Shown in pieces: positions 53,832 to 63,465 of a stretch of DNA of 64,000 nucleotides. The notes beneath the pieces are model-generated. The model was given only the letters and a program-made list of their open reading frames with translations, did not search any database and was not told the DNA's origin. The stretch is from Candidatus Auribacter fodinae (GTDB taxonomy: Bacteria; Auribacterota; Auribacteria; Auribacterales; Auribacteraceae), in assembly GCA_003599815.1 (NCBI GenBank), contig QZJZ01000035.1:26356-90355 (forward strand). The letters run 5' to 3'. How positions within the stretch are numbered: the first letter of the stretch is position 1; each line of letters opens with the position of its first letter. Position numbers and translations under genes: made by a program.

Positions 53832-56114
53832 TTATATCTCATCTATTAACAGTTCTTTTTTATTCTCAACTTTATCTTCACTATGCCTTATGTAATAATT
53901 AGTTATGCAATATCTCATTATCTCTTCACTGAAATCTTCCTCCCTTTGAATTGGCTTTGGAGTATTGATTTTTACAACCTCGTCCTCAATCTTTACAATT
54001 GCCTCAAAAGGCTTTAATGAAGTGATTTCATAAGGGCTAATGTCGTTTAGGTTTCTCGCAAAAAACTCTGCATCCTTCTGTCCAAGCTTGAAAATAATTT
54101 TTGTTCCTGCTGTCGCAAGGACATCAATATCCCTTTGCTCAACCTGCGTAACATATTGGTGAGCAACGACTATACTAAAATTATATTTTGGAATTCCTGT
54201 AAACTGGTTATCAAGATCCATTGGTCCTAGATGAAATTCATCTTTTATGATTAAGCATGGAGTTCTTTTCTCATATGGAACTGAGGCTCTTGCAAAAGCA
54301 TTATTAGTTATCAGGCTATCCATTAGTCCGCTTAATATGCTCGACCTCTGCTTTCCTATGATTCCACATGCAAGATTGATTAAGCATAGCTTTCGGTTTT
54401 CTAAAATGTCTGAAATCGCTATCTTATTTGTATCAATAGTAAAAAGTCTCAGGGATTTCTCATCCAATAGCAATTGTGAAAGCCTTGTTACTACAGGAAG
54501 CAGAGATTCAAAAGGTGTAGAATCAATCTCTTCTAAGAAATCATTAACTATAGGGTGCTTAACTCTGTTCTTTATCTTTGTTCGAAGATTCTTTCCTTTT
54601 TTCGAGGGCGAAACAAGCAGCCTGATATCTGTCAAATTAAGATCAGGAAGTATTGAGTAAAGGAAAAAGAGGCATGAGAAACTATACGCCATTCTTGGAC
54701 CGAACCATGATTTATCCCTGCTTGTGCTCACATCTTTCATGCTATAGCTTAAATCATCACTTACTCTGCTTGGGTTTGTTATATCAACATTTCCCCTGAT
54801 AGTAATCTGGGGAGTTAAATCTTTTAGCCCAAAGTCAATTACGATTACTTTTCCGATTAATTCTTTTGGGATGTTTTTCTTTATTGTCTCGATCAAGTCT
54901 CCGTGATGATCCAAGACAAAAACAGCTTCGCCTTTTTTGAATTTCTCAATTGCAATATGATTAAGAAGGGTTGATTTTCCTGAGCGGGGAAGCCCAATTA
55001 CATGTATATTTGGTATATCTCTTTGTATCGGAATATGAATCTCTTTTACATATGCTCCGCAAGACCATTCTCCGATTACTATATCCGTATATTCGGGTGT
55101 AATTAATGGCTTATCTCCAACAGGCGCTGATGTAAAAATGTCATCAAACTCTTTGTTTTTTAGAATCTGAAAAGGTATGTGCATAAGAGATGTAAGTTCA
55201 TGTGCATTTAGAAGAAAGCCACTATGGTATGATACCCTTTTATTGAGCATATTTAATATTTGTTCTTTTCCGTATGATTCATTTTCAATTATTTTAAAAG
55301 CTTTTGAACCATAGGTATAATTGGATATAAAAGCCTTAACCTGATTTTTTAATTGGTCTGTAGGAAGAATAATCCTGACACATACAGAAAAATAACTCCG
55401 AAAATCAGGTGATTTATATTCTATTTTTTTATTTACTGCTGACGATTCTATGCTTGGAGTTGTATTATCTGCGCCTTTAGTTGCCTTCCATTCACAATCA
55501 ATTGCTTCATCAACCATTTTATGGACTATGCCTGGGAGTGGTTTAAAAATAACCTGATATACTCCAATTGAATTCTCATCAAGGTTAAGTAACAGGTTAG
55601 GAACCATGTTTAGAGGCGAGATTATGAAATCATGATATGTAGTTAACGGTTTAAAAAATGGCGCATTAGGCAGGAAATCATACACAAAAAGATTTTCTGT
55701 TATATTCTCAATTAGGTTATTGTCTGTTATTGTCTTCGGATAAAAATTTACAATTGATGAACTGATAGCTTCGATATCATCTTGCTCAGCATAAAAGCTA
55801 CAAGTAATATTTTTCTTATTTCCCTTTATTTCAAATACAGCCTGCCTGTTTATGCAGTGCAGTGCTTCTACTAACTGCTCGGCTTTCTCGAGATACTTTT
55901 CCGAATCACTTTTTGATGGATAGGCATTTATGATTTTGGGATTTTTATATTGAAATGGTATTTTATTGTTTAAGAATGCCTTTGGTGTTATATCAACCGG
56001 TTCCGAATTGATTTCATGGCATGTTTTGTTAATATCAGAATCATAAATATCAGCTAAGGACATTTTTCTTAAGCTTTCTTCTACAAAATAATTAACAAAG
56101 TTTTTAACAGACAT
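53832..56114 (-). CDS. VirD4/TraG- or HerA/DUF87-like DNA-transfer ATPase
   Basis: Walker A IHVIGLPRSGKSTLLNHIAIEKF; AVFVLDHHGDLIETIKKNIP; LIIKDEFHLGPMDLDNQFTGIPKYNFSIVVAHQYVTQVEQRD; conjugation-type ATPase layout. Confidence 0.85.
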   Translation of the reverse strand: MSVKNFVNYFVEESLRKMSLADIYDSDINKTCHEINSEPVDITPKAFLNNKIPFQYKNPKIINAYPSKSDSEKYLEKAEQLVEALHCINRQAVFEIKGNKKNITCSFYAEQDDIEAISSSIVNFYPKTITDNNLIENITENLFVYDFLPNAPFFKPLTTYHDFIISPLNMVPNLLLNLDENSIGVYQVIFKPLPGIVHKMVDEAIDCEWKATKGADNTTPSIESSAVNKKIEYKSPDFRSYFSVCVRIILPTDQLKNQVKAFISNYTYGSKAFKIIENESYGKEQILNMLNKRVSYHSGFLLNAHELTSLMHIPFQILKNKEFDDIFTSAPVGDKPLITPEYTDIVIGEWSCGAYVKEIHIPIQRDIPNIHVIGLPRSGKSTLLNHIAIEKFKKGEAVFVLDHHGDLIETIKKNIPKELIGKVIVIDFGLKDLTPQITIRGNVDITNPSRVSDDLSYSMKDVSTSRDKSWFGPRMAYSFSCLFFLYSILPDLNLTDIRLLVSPSKKGKNLRTKIKNRVKHPIVNDFLEEIDSTPFESLLPVVTRLSQLLLDEKSLRLFTIDTNKIAISDILENRKLCLINLACGIIGKQRSSILSGLMDSLITNNAFARASVPYEKRTPCLIIKDEFHLGPMDLDNQFTGIPKYNFSIVVAHQYVTQVEQRDIDVLATAGTKIIFKLGQKDAEFFARNLNDISPYEITSLKPFEAIVKIEDEVVKINTPKPIQREEDFSEEIMRYCITNYYIRHSEDKVENKKELLIDEI

Positions 56115-56887
56115 TACCTCTCCTTTATGATCGATGCGCTGATTTCATTTTTAGTGGGAATACTCCATATAGGAGCGAATATATTGTTTTTTAAAAATGC
56201 TGATTTTGTAGCCATATAAATAAATCCGAAAGAATCATGCTTCTTTACTATTTGGGATATAGAATCCAGTCTTTTTCCTGAATTGGTTATGTATAGAAGC
56301 CTGAATCTCTGGAAGTTATATTCGAAGAATTTGCAGTAAAACCTGATTTCATTATTCTGGAAAATTTCAGCATATCTGATTAGCTTGTTTTCAATGTCTT
56401 CATTGTAATTTGGCGACTTAATAACTTCTGTTCCTGCACAGTTCTCAAGAAAAAACAATGCAGATTTACTTTCTCTGGTAAGGGCAAGTGTTCCGTCTGG
56501 AATAAGGGTTTGTCCTGATATCCGGATCAGATGTTCGGGCAATAATGAACATTTTATTCCTGCCCTGTCTGCGGATTTCTTAAGATGAATTAGAAGGTCT
56601 GTATTCTTCTGCTGATGAGATAATTGATTTGTGAGTCTTGGTTTGTATCCCTGAATCCCAAAAAGCTCTTCAGCAGATTTTCCGGGATAATAGAGATAGG
56701 GCGATCTTCCTGATTCAGTAGTTGGAATTAAAATCTTTCTTAGATAATCACCTTTAACAAGAGCTCTAAGACGTCTCTGGCATATCTTTATATGCATATC
56801 AAATAGTTCCGCTATCTGCAAGCATCTGAGGCACATAAACATGAAAACTTTTTGTAAAATCTGTTTATCACGCTCCTGTAGCTTCAT
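56114..56887 (-). CDS. Replication-relaxation (Replic_Relax) family-like protein
   Basis: LQERDKQILQKVFMFMCLRCLQIAELFD...CQRRLRALVKGDYLRKI N-terminal winged helix, PYLYYPGKSAEELFG, later PDGTLAL; overlaps the ATPase gene. Confidence 0.72.
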   Translation of the reverse strand: MKLQERDKQILQKVFMFMCLRCLQIAELFDMHIKICQRRLRALVKGDYLRKILIPTTESGRSPYLYYPGKSAEELFGIQGYKPRLTNQLSHQQKNTDLLIHLKKSADRAGIKCSLLPEHLIRISGQTLIPDGTLALTRESKSALFFLENCAGTEVIKSPNYNEDIENKLIRYAEIFQNNEIRFYCKFFEYNFQRFRLLYITNSGKRLDSISQIVKKHDSFGFIYMATKSAFLKNNIFAPIWSIPTKNEISASIIKER

Positions 56888-58048
56888 TTAAGCAATCCTT
56901 ATACGTATCTTGAAATCTACTAATTCAATAACATCATTATCACTTAAATTAACCCATTGATGATCTATTCTATCCCCGTTTACTGATGTTCCGTATTTAC
57001 TGCCAATATCACGGATAAGCACATTTGTTTTTCTATCCACCATAATTTCACAGTGCCTTTCGGAAATATGGCAGATATTGGGATCAATAATATTTCTACC
57101 TATTAAGGTTGTTCCTTCCCGAAGACATAGTTTTTTCCCGTTCTCGCAGATCAATATGACTTTAATTGAAACTATTTTTGCGTTGGAATAACCTGTAATT
57201 GATTGATAATATGGCATTAACCGGGTTATTAACTCGTCAGCATTGTTATATCTGTTTGAAGGATCAGGCTCTATTGCACGATCAATAATCATGAATACAT
57301 CTGGATAAGTTGATTCAATAGCAGAGATATTTACTTTATAGCCTCTTCTTAAATTCAGGCTCCATTGCTCTGAAATTCTATTGAACTCTTCTCTACCTAT
57401 CAGCATCTCGAAAAGTATTATTCCGATTGAATATATGTCTGTACTCTGCCATAATATTTCACGGTTAATTAATTCAGGTGGAGCATAAGGCATTGTTCCC
57501 TGGGAAAATTCCGGATACTTTCCTGCGAATTCAAAGCAGGACAGATCAAAAATAACAAGTTTTCCTGAAGGATCAATTATTCTGGAATTTTCAGGCTTTA
57601 AATCGGTTATAACAATACCGGAATGGGCAGCAGTAAGGTCAGCAACAGCTCTTGCCATACAAAGGGCATAATAAACTGATGTCTGTTCGTCTAAAGGTCC
57701 TCCCGAATTTAAAATATCACTTAAATCTCTTCCCGGGAGAAAATACAAAAGCTGATGAAAAAAACCGTCTGCTTTAAAAGTCTTGATTGCCTTTGCAATA
57801 TAATTACTTTTCACAGTAAGTTTGGCTTCGTCAAATATTCTCGATTTAAGTACCGGACTCATTCTTTCAGGGATAAATCTCTTAATTGCATAAATATTAC
57901 CTGTCTGAATGTTTGTGCATTTTAATACCAAAGCAGTTCCACCTTCACCGAGAATATCAATAATTTCATACTTATCATCGATAATGCTGCCCAATTCCGG
58001 ATAATCCATTTCTTTTCTCCTTCTTTTAACTTTGTTGAACTGGTTCAA
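56888..58048 (-). CDS. Hanks-type Ser/Thr protein kinase with C-terminal FHA domain
   Basis: YEIIDILGEGGTALVLKCTNIQTGNIYAIKRF; IVITDLKPENSRII; FDLSCFE; MPYAPPELINRE; DIYSIGIILFEMLIG; FHA LIGRN..ICHISERHCEI..IRDIGSKYGTSVNG. Confidence 0.95.
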   Translation of the reverse strand: MNQFNKVKRRRKEMDYPELGSIIDDKYEIIDILGEGGTALVLKCTNIQTGNIYAIKRFIPERMSPVLKSRIFDEAKLTVKSNYIAKAIKTFKADGFFHQLLYFLPGRDLSDILNSGGPLDEQTSVYYALCMARAVADLTAAHSGIVITDLKPENSRIIDPSGKLVIFDLSCFEFAGKYPEFSQGTMPYAPPELINREILWQSTDIYSIGIILFEMLIGREEFNRISEQWSLNLRRGYKVNISAIESTYPDVFMIIDRAIEPDPSNRYNNADELITRLMPYYQSITGYSNAKIVSIKVILICENGKKLCLREGTTLIGRNIIDPNICHISERHCEIMVDRKTNVLIRDIGSKYGTSVNGDRIDHQWVNLSDNDVIELVDFKIRIRIA

Positions 58049-58436
58049 TCCTGAATTTTGTTTTACCGGCTAAGAAATTTTGCCCAGGCTCAATTTCAAC
58101 AGGTTGTTCACCAATCTGGATAAAAAGCCCGTTTTTGGATTTGTTGTCTTGAAGCTGAATAGTGTTACCTATCCTCTGGATTGAGAAATGATTGCCTGAC
58201 ATATACTGGTCATCTACAATCACATCATTTTCGTAGCCTGCACCGACCCTTATTTCTTTGCCATCTTCAATAGGAAACCTGTTTTCAATATTTTGGGATG
58301 CATCGGTAAAAACAAGCTCATTAGCATTTTGTGAGTCATCATCTATAGTTCCCTGAACAAATTGGTTCATGTTAGGTTGGGTGTCATTGTTTGTTTGGTT
58401 TGTCATTGCTAATCCTCCTTTAAATTGTGCATTCAA
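58026..58436 (-). CDS. Stand-alone FHA domain protein
   Basis: IRVGAGYENDVIVDDQYMSGNHFSIQRIGNTIQLQDNKSKNGLFI; overlaps both neighbouring genes. Confidence 0.9.
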   Translation of the reverse strand: MNAQFKGGLAMTNQTNNDTQPNMNQFVQGTIDDDSQNANELVFTDASQNIENRFPIEDGKEIRVGAGYENDVIVDDQYMSGNHFSIQRIGNTIQLQDNKSKNGLFIQIGEQPVEIEPGQNFLAGKTKFRIEPVQQS

Positions 58437-59229
58437 AAATGCGGGTTATTCTTTTTGTAATGACTTTGGCTGATTCATAGAAATATCCTGCAACCAGAGA
58501 ACAGTTATCATCAGAGCCATTGTTTATGGCATCAGAAACCAGCTGTTTAGCAATATCCTCTATTTCGCATTCGTTATTGAGTTTTGCTTTAAGGGTGCTT
58601 ATGATTTCGCCTTCTGATAAATAGCTAAAAACTCCATCACTTCCGGCTATAACAATGCACGGTTTTTTGAGTGGCAGAATATTAAAGTCAGGTGTACATT
58701 CCTTATGTCCTGCACACCTGGTAAGAATTGAATTAAGGCTTGGCTGTTTCATTACTTCCTCACGGCTTTTACCTTCAGAAATCATTGCTTCAGCCAATGT
58801 ATGTACAGGATGATTGAGCTGAACCAATAGATCAGAATCGTAAAGGTATGCCGGTGAATCACCAATCCAGAAAGTTCCGATGAAATCAGAAGTAAAGAGG
58901 ACAAGTGTAATAGTTGTGCCTGCTTCTTTCCAATTGTGCCTTTTTTTTGCTATACGAACAGCTTTTGCTGCTCTGTTAATAGCATTTAAGCCAAGTTCTT
59001 TTAGATCATCTTTTGAATCAATTGACTTAAGCTTGCCAGAAGCAACATCGAATGCAAAATCAGAAACAATTGATTTACACGCTGTTTGTGCAAGTTCAAA
59101 TCCACCTTCTCCGCCATTACCATCGGCAACTACCAGCAGGCTTAGAAAAGATAAGGTTAAGCATGCACAATAATCCTGCTGATACTCACGCTTGCCCTGC
59201 TCCGAAAAAAACGCTATCTCCTTTTTCAT
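58420..59229 (-). CDS. PP2C-family Ser/Thr phosphatase
   Basis: GKREYQQDYCACL...LLVVADGNGGEGG; GTTITLVLFTSDFIGTFWIGDSPAYLY; IAGSDGVFSYLS; GSDDNCSLVAG. Confidence 0.93.
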   Translation of the reverse strand: MKKEIAFFSEQGKREYQQDYCACLTLSFLSLLVVADGNGGEGGFELAQTACKSIVSDFAFDVASGKLKSIDSKDDLKELGLNAINRAAKAVRIAKKRHNWKEAGTTITLVLFTSDFIGTFWIGDSPAYLYDSDLLVQLNHPVHTLAEAMISEGKSREEVMKQPSLNSILTRCAGHKECTPDFNILPLKKPCIVIAGSDGVFSYLSEGEIISTLKAKLNNECEIEDIAKQLVSDAINNGSDDNCSLVAGYFYESAKVITKRITRIFECTI

Positions 59230-59242
59230 AAGAATTTTTTCC

Positions 59243-59932
59243 TTATTGGGTTATGGTTTTACTTTCTCTTTTAAGAAAGCCTGTGAGGTTTGCAGTATCT
59301 TTGATGTAATAATAAAGAGGAGTTCCGGTTTTTGATGTGCTTGCGATTCTTCTTAGCAAATCTTCATCAAGGCTTACCTTGTTTTCGCCAAAACCGATTG
59401 TCGTTATTTGAACTCCACTTGCTTTCAGCCTGTCTGTTACAGGCGAAGGGTCTTCATTTGGCATACCATCACCTAGAGAACAAATCCTATCTATAAAACC
59501 TTCAAGAGCCACATGTTCAAACTGATGCTCTGCGCACTCAAAACCTGCAATCATATTTGTTGAATTTTGAACTTTTATTGACTGGATTTTTCGTATTACT
59601 TCAAGTTTATTGGTTCCCAGCTGTGATAAAGGGAAAAGAATTTCCGCTGTATCGCTAAAAGTGATAACCGACAAGTAAGCGGTAGATGGTAGCCCTACAA
59701 CATAAGTGCTTGCCGCTTCTTTTACTCCGTCGATTTTTGCGCGATTATCTCCATTACCGATTGCTTCACTCATTGATGAAGAAACATCAAGAAGAAGTAT
59801 GTTTGCTGTTCGCTCTGTTCCCATCCTTTCCTGTTGAGGGTTGAAAAACTGTGTTTTTCTTGGTTGATTGATTGGTTTTTCAGGATTTTTTACTCCTGAA
59901 CTCTTTCCTGTAAAAAACTGTGTGTTAGCCAT
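59243..59932 (-). CDS. von Willebrand factor A (VWA) domain protein, TerY-like
   Basis: ANILLLDVSSSMSEAIGNGDNRAKIDGVKEA (MIDAS DxSxS), STNMIAGF, CSLGDGMPNEDP, ITTIGFGENKVSLDEDLLRRIAS. Confidence 0.92.
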   Translation of the reverse strand: MANTQFFTGKSSGVKNPEKPINQPRKTQFFNPQQERMGTERTANILLLDVSSSMSEAIGNGDNRAKIDGVKEAASTYVVGLPSTAYLSVITFSDTAEILFPLSQLGTNKLEVIRKIQSIKVQNSTNMIAGFECAEHQFEHVALEGFIDRICSLGDGMPNEDPSPVTDRLKASGVQITTIGFGENKVSLDEDLLRRIASTSKTGTPLYYYIKDTANLTGFLKRESKTITQ

Positions 59933-59971
59933 TGTTTTTTCCTTTCTTTTATTATTGTAGTTTTGTCTCCA

Positions 59972-60475
59972 TTAAGGCCAATTTGGAGGTTGTGGTATTA
60001 CATTATTTCCCGAAGGATTTCCGGCTGAATTAAAAGAACTGAATATAGTGTTGATTATGTAAACAAGAAAAAGCCATAATAGAGGGAGCTGGAAAATTAC
60101 TGCCTTGCGGAGTGAATCGTTAGAACTTCTTATCACATTGATTGGGTCTCTGAAAATTCCGTACAGGAAGGGAGATATAAAAAAGTAGGCGACAAATACA
60201 CCGCCAGCTATACAGGCGATTTCTATAAGTTTTGTATTACGGAAAGAAGCAATTATCTGCTTTAAAGAAAATATGGTAATTCCAAAATACCTGTAAATAA
60301 CCCGGTATAGAAGGACGGTAAAAATAATGAAGAAATCATATGCTGCTATTCCATTCTGGTTTAATAGAGTTTCAGATATTGGGATAAAATCTGCGATTCG
60401 GTAGTTTTGGTATAGAAGCAGGAAAAGTTCGGTAAAAATTACTGTTAAAATGGTGATTAGAATTTTTGGCAACAT
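59972..60475 (-). CDS. Multi-pass membrane protein of the same gene cluster
   Basis: Four hydrophobic segments, e.g. KILITILTVIFTELFLLLYQNY, YDFFIIFTVLLYRVIYRYF, LIEIACIAGGVFVAYFFISPFLYGIF, VIFQLPLLWLFLVYIINTIF. Confidence 0.75.
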   Translation of the reverse strand: MLPKILITILTVIFTELFLLLYQNYRIADFIPISETLLNQNGIAAYDFFIIFTVLLYRVIYRYFGITIFSLKQIIASFRNTKLIEIACIAGGVFVAYFFISPFLYGIFRDPINVIRSSNDSLRKAVIFQLPLLWLFLVYIINTIFSSFNSAGNPSGNNVIPQPPNWP

Positions 60476-60544
60476 GGTTTTTTCCTTTCTGTAAAAATTT
60501 GTTTTTCTACATACCTGCTGATTTGATATATGTTGTCCACTTTT

Positions 60545-60991
60545 TCAGAAATATTTTGCTCTGTAATTTGCCGGTTTTCGCTTCGAATCAGGGCTGGAAA
60601 TTTTTTTATTTATGTCCACTTTTTGGCATTCTTCTGCGACTTGTTTTTTTACTTTTTTAATTATTTTTAAAATCATGGAATGCTTTATTGGCTTTTGAAG
60701 AATTTCCTCAATCTTCCAGACAGATACTCTGCCGATGGTATTTGCAAGGTATATCAACCGATCTCTTGGAGTAAGTTCATTTATTATCATGAGTAGTTTT
60801 GCAAAACAAAGAAGAGCCTCTTCGCTGAAAATTTCGTTTTCTTCATCTTCAAACGGGAAGTAAGTTGTCTTCTCTTCTTCGATAATCCGCATGGTGTAAG
60901 AAGTCTTATCGCTGAATGTCTGTTTGCGGACATACCTGCTGTCTTCTTTTTTCTTATTTGTGGTGAGTTTTTTAGATTCTTCCCTGGTCAT
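60545..60991 (-). CDS. Uncharacterised protein with possible sigma-region-4-like helical C-half
   Basis: 148-aa ORF; ELTPRDRLIYLANTIGRVSVWKIEEILQKPIKHSMILKIIKKVKKQVAEECQ reads like a helix-turn-helix region; first gene of the minus-strand cluster. Confidence 0.6.
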   Translation of the reverse strand: MTREESKKLTTNKKKEDSRYVRKQTFSDKTSYTMRIIEEEKTTYFPFEDEENEIFSEEALLCFAKLLMIINELTPRDRLIYLANTIGRVSVWKIEEILQKPIKHSMILKIIKKVKKQVAEECQKVDINKKISSPDSKRKPANYRAKYF

Positions 60992-61268
60992 GGGAACAAT
61001 CGTATAAGAGAAATAAATTAATGGAAAATATCAACGTTGTATAAATTTTATGTTTTGTAATATATTTAGTTTAAGCTACTTGCAAGACATTAAAGTATGT
61101 TGTATGATTGGTGTATACGAATTAAAAAAATTGATATGTATCTTAATATAATTCAAAATATACAAAAAAATTGTAATAGATAGACTTTAAATAAATACAT
61201 ACAATGTAAGTTGCTAAATATTTATTTCTTCAAATTAAAAATTATTATTATATTATGGGAACAATTAA

Positions 61269-63365
61269 ATGAAAATGGGAGCTGAATATAAGACTAACCT
61301 TTCTGCTGATAGAGTCCTTGAAATTATTCAAGCTGAAAGTCAACAATTAGGATATCAAATAAATCCACTTCCATCAGACACGAAGTTAATTCGGTTAACA
61401 TATAGTTGTCCTTCAGCAAAAGCTTCATTAAAAGCATTACTTCACCGTATTCCAACGGATATTGACTGGGAAATATCAACGCGAGATAATGAGACATGTA
61501 TATATTGTAATTCAAAGTTATCAGGAGCGTATTTACCGGTAATTTTTTTCTTTTTAATTGTTACCTTGATATGTTTTCCAACTGGGCAAATTATATTTAA
61601 TTCTAATTTGATATTATCTTTCACAGTAAAAAGCTTATTATATCTTATATTATCAACAATCAGTTTAGTATTAGGATATATAACTTATTCTCTCATAGAG
61701 GGTAGGAGGAGCTATAGATTATTCAGCATTTTGGGAAAGATACGACTTGAAGCTATACAAGAACACGGATACTTTATAGACTATAAACCACAATCATATA
61801 TTATAGAGATAGGTTATCTTATCTTCATAGTCATGTTTTTTTGTATTGTCTTATTATTAGATCCAATAAACCTACAATCTGGTTGGTTTTTAAATTCCTT
61901 GTTTTTTTCTTTTGTTTTAATAACTGTTTTTATATCTGTATTTTTTTTCATTTATTATATAAAAGGCTCTGGAATGCGCCTCTTTCCAGGTCTATCTGGT
62001 ATATCGAGTGCATTTGCAATAATTTTATTGCTTTCCGCACAATGCCCTTGGTATTTGGAGAATGATTCATTAAAAGGAGATAAAAGAAAGTTTTTGGAAG
62101 AAGTACAACAATACTTAACTTCTGATAATTCATTGACAATTTATCCGATGTCTCTTAATAGTAATCCTATACAAAGCAAAAAAATGGTCGAGTTTCCTGC
62201 AAAACTAAAATCCCTTGGATGGGCTTTGTGGTGTGGTACTTTCCTTGTGATTTCATTGAGTATTTTTGCTTTTTGGAGTGGAATCGATACTCTGTTTGAA
62301 GGCTATACATATCTTTATCAAATGACTAAACATTTAGATAGTCGTTGGACCCAAAATATTGCCCAAGGGAAATCTTTTACAGGGAAATCTTTTATGAAAA
62401 TTTTTCGCATACTATTTTCTACTTTATGGATAATTTTATCTATTGCGATCATAGCAGAATTAGCGTATCTTATTTGGTCAATGTCATATTATAACCAGAC
62501 TTCTTCTCTTAATTGGTATAAATTATCAGTAATTTCAAGTTACTTCGCTTTCAATGCCTCATTTAATAACACCCTAGTTTCTTGTGCTATCCATTATTTC
62601 TGGCTTGTATATTTTTTTGTAATCTGGGGATTTTTTATGATATCAGTAGGTAGTTTCATTATTCAAGACTTAGTTTTGTTTTTGAAGGTTAGGGGAAAAA
62701 ACCTTCATATAAATGATAAAGAAAAAGAGCTTAATGAAAAGATTGCATCCACTTGGAGAAAACAATCTTTACAACCTCCTCCAGTTATTATTTTAAATGA
62801 AACTTCTACTCCAATTGCAAAAGCTCATTATATTGCTTTTTCCCATTTTAAAATGGCTATTGAAATCAGTACAGGCTACATTGATTACTTAAATTCAGAT
62901 GAACTTGATGCAGTTTTAGGACATGAGATGGTACATTGTTTAAAAAAACATTGTTTGCTTAATTATTTTCTCCGATTAATCGGCAGACTCACATTTGTGG
63001 GAGATGGTTTTGTTTGGATGTTACAGGATTCATTTGGATATGAAGTGCAAGCTGATCGTCTTGCTGTAGAATTATTCGGTGTTAAACCACGCGCGCTGAA
63101 AGACAGTTTGGGGCAGTATCATATCGCAAAAATGTTGGATGACGAGAATAAATTTAAGACAGCAACAGGAATTTCAATAGAGTCAAATGAAATTGGATCA
63201 GATCATGGCAATACTGAATATTTCAACATCAGGCAGCTTACTTTAAAAAAGCGATTAAGATACGGTCTTAAGTTATTTATACAACAGTATATTGGTATCG
63301 CTTATACAGGGGATTGGCATCCATCAATGGATTATCGTGTTGCAATGTTGGACACAATGGAATAA
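61269..63365 (+). CDS. Polytopic membrane protein with M48-like zinc metallopeptidase domain
   Basis: Multiple TM segments; SDELDAVLGHEMVHCLKKHCLLNYFLRLIG (HExxH) and downstream FGYEVQADRLAVELFG (third ligand E..AD). Confidence 0.85.
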   Translation: MKMGAEYKTNLSADRVLEIIQAESQQLGYQINPLPSDTKLIRLTYSCPSAKASLKALLHRIPTDIDWEISTRDNETCIYCNSKLSGAYLPVIFFFLIVTLICFPTGQIIFNSNLILSFTVKSLLYLILSTISLVLGYITYSLIEGRRSYRLFSILGKIRLEAIQEHGYFIDYKPQSYIIEIGYLIFIVMFFCIVLLLDPINLQSGWFLNSLFFSFVLITVFISVFFFIYYIKGSGMRLFPGLSGISSAFAIILLLSAQCPWYLENDSLKGDKRKFLEEVQQYLTSDNSLTIYPMSLNSNPIQSKKMVEFPAKLKSLGWALWCGTFLVISLSIFAFWSGIDTLFEGYTYLYQMTKHLDSRWTQNIAQGKSFTGKSFMKIFRILFSTLWIILSIAIIAELAYLIWSMSYYNQTSSLNWYKLSVISSYFAFNASFNNTLVSCAIHYFWLVYFFVIWGFFMISVGSFIIQDLVLFLKVRGKNLHINDKEKELNEKIASTWRKQSLQPPPVIILNETSTPIAKAHYIAFSHFKMAIEISTGYIDYLNSDELDAVLGHEMVHCLKKHCLLNYFLRLIGRLTFVGDGFVWMLQDSFGYEVQADRLAVELFGVKPRALKDSLGQYHIAKMLDDENKFKTATGISIESNEIGSDHGNTEYFNIRQLTLKKRLRYGLKLFIQQYIGIAYTGDWHPSMDYRVAMLDTME

Positions 63366-63465
63366 GAGAAATATAAGAGACAAAAAGCTAAAAGAATTAT
63401 GTCTTTGCAGTTTTTCATCATATATCCGAAAAACTTATATATTATGGATAATTATATAAATCCTA

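Noticed and set aside
60992-61268. Possible CRISPR or tandem repeat in the AT-rich intergenic region
   Set aside because: No regularly spaced direct repeats; only generic AT-richness and one imperfect inverted motif.
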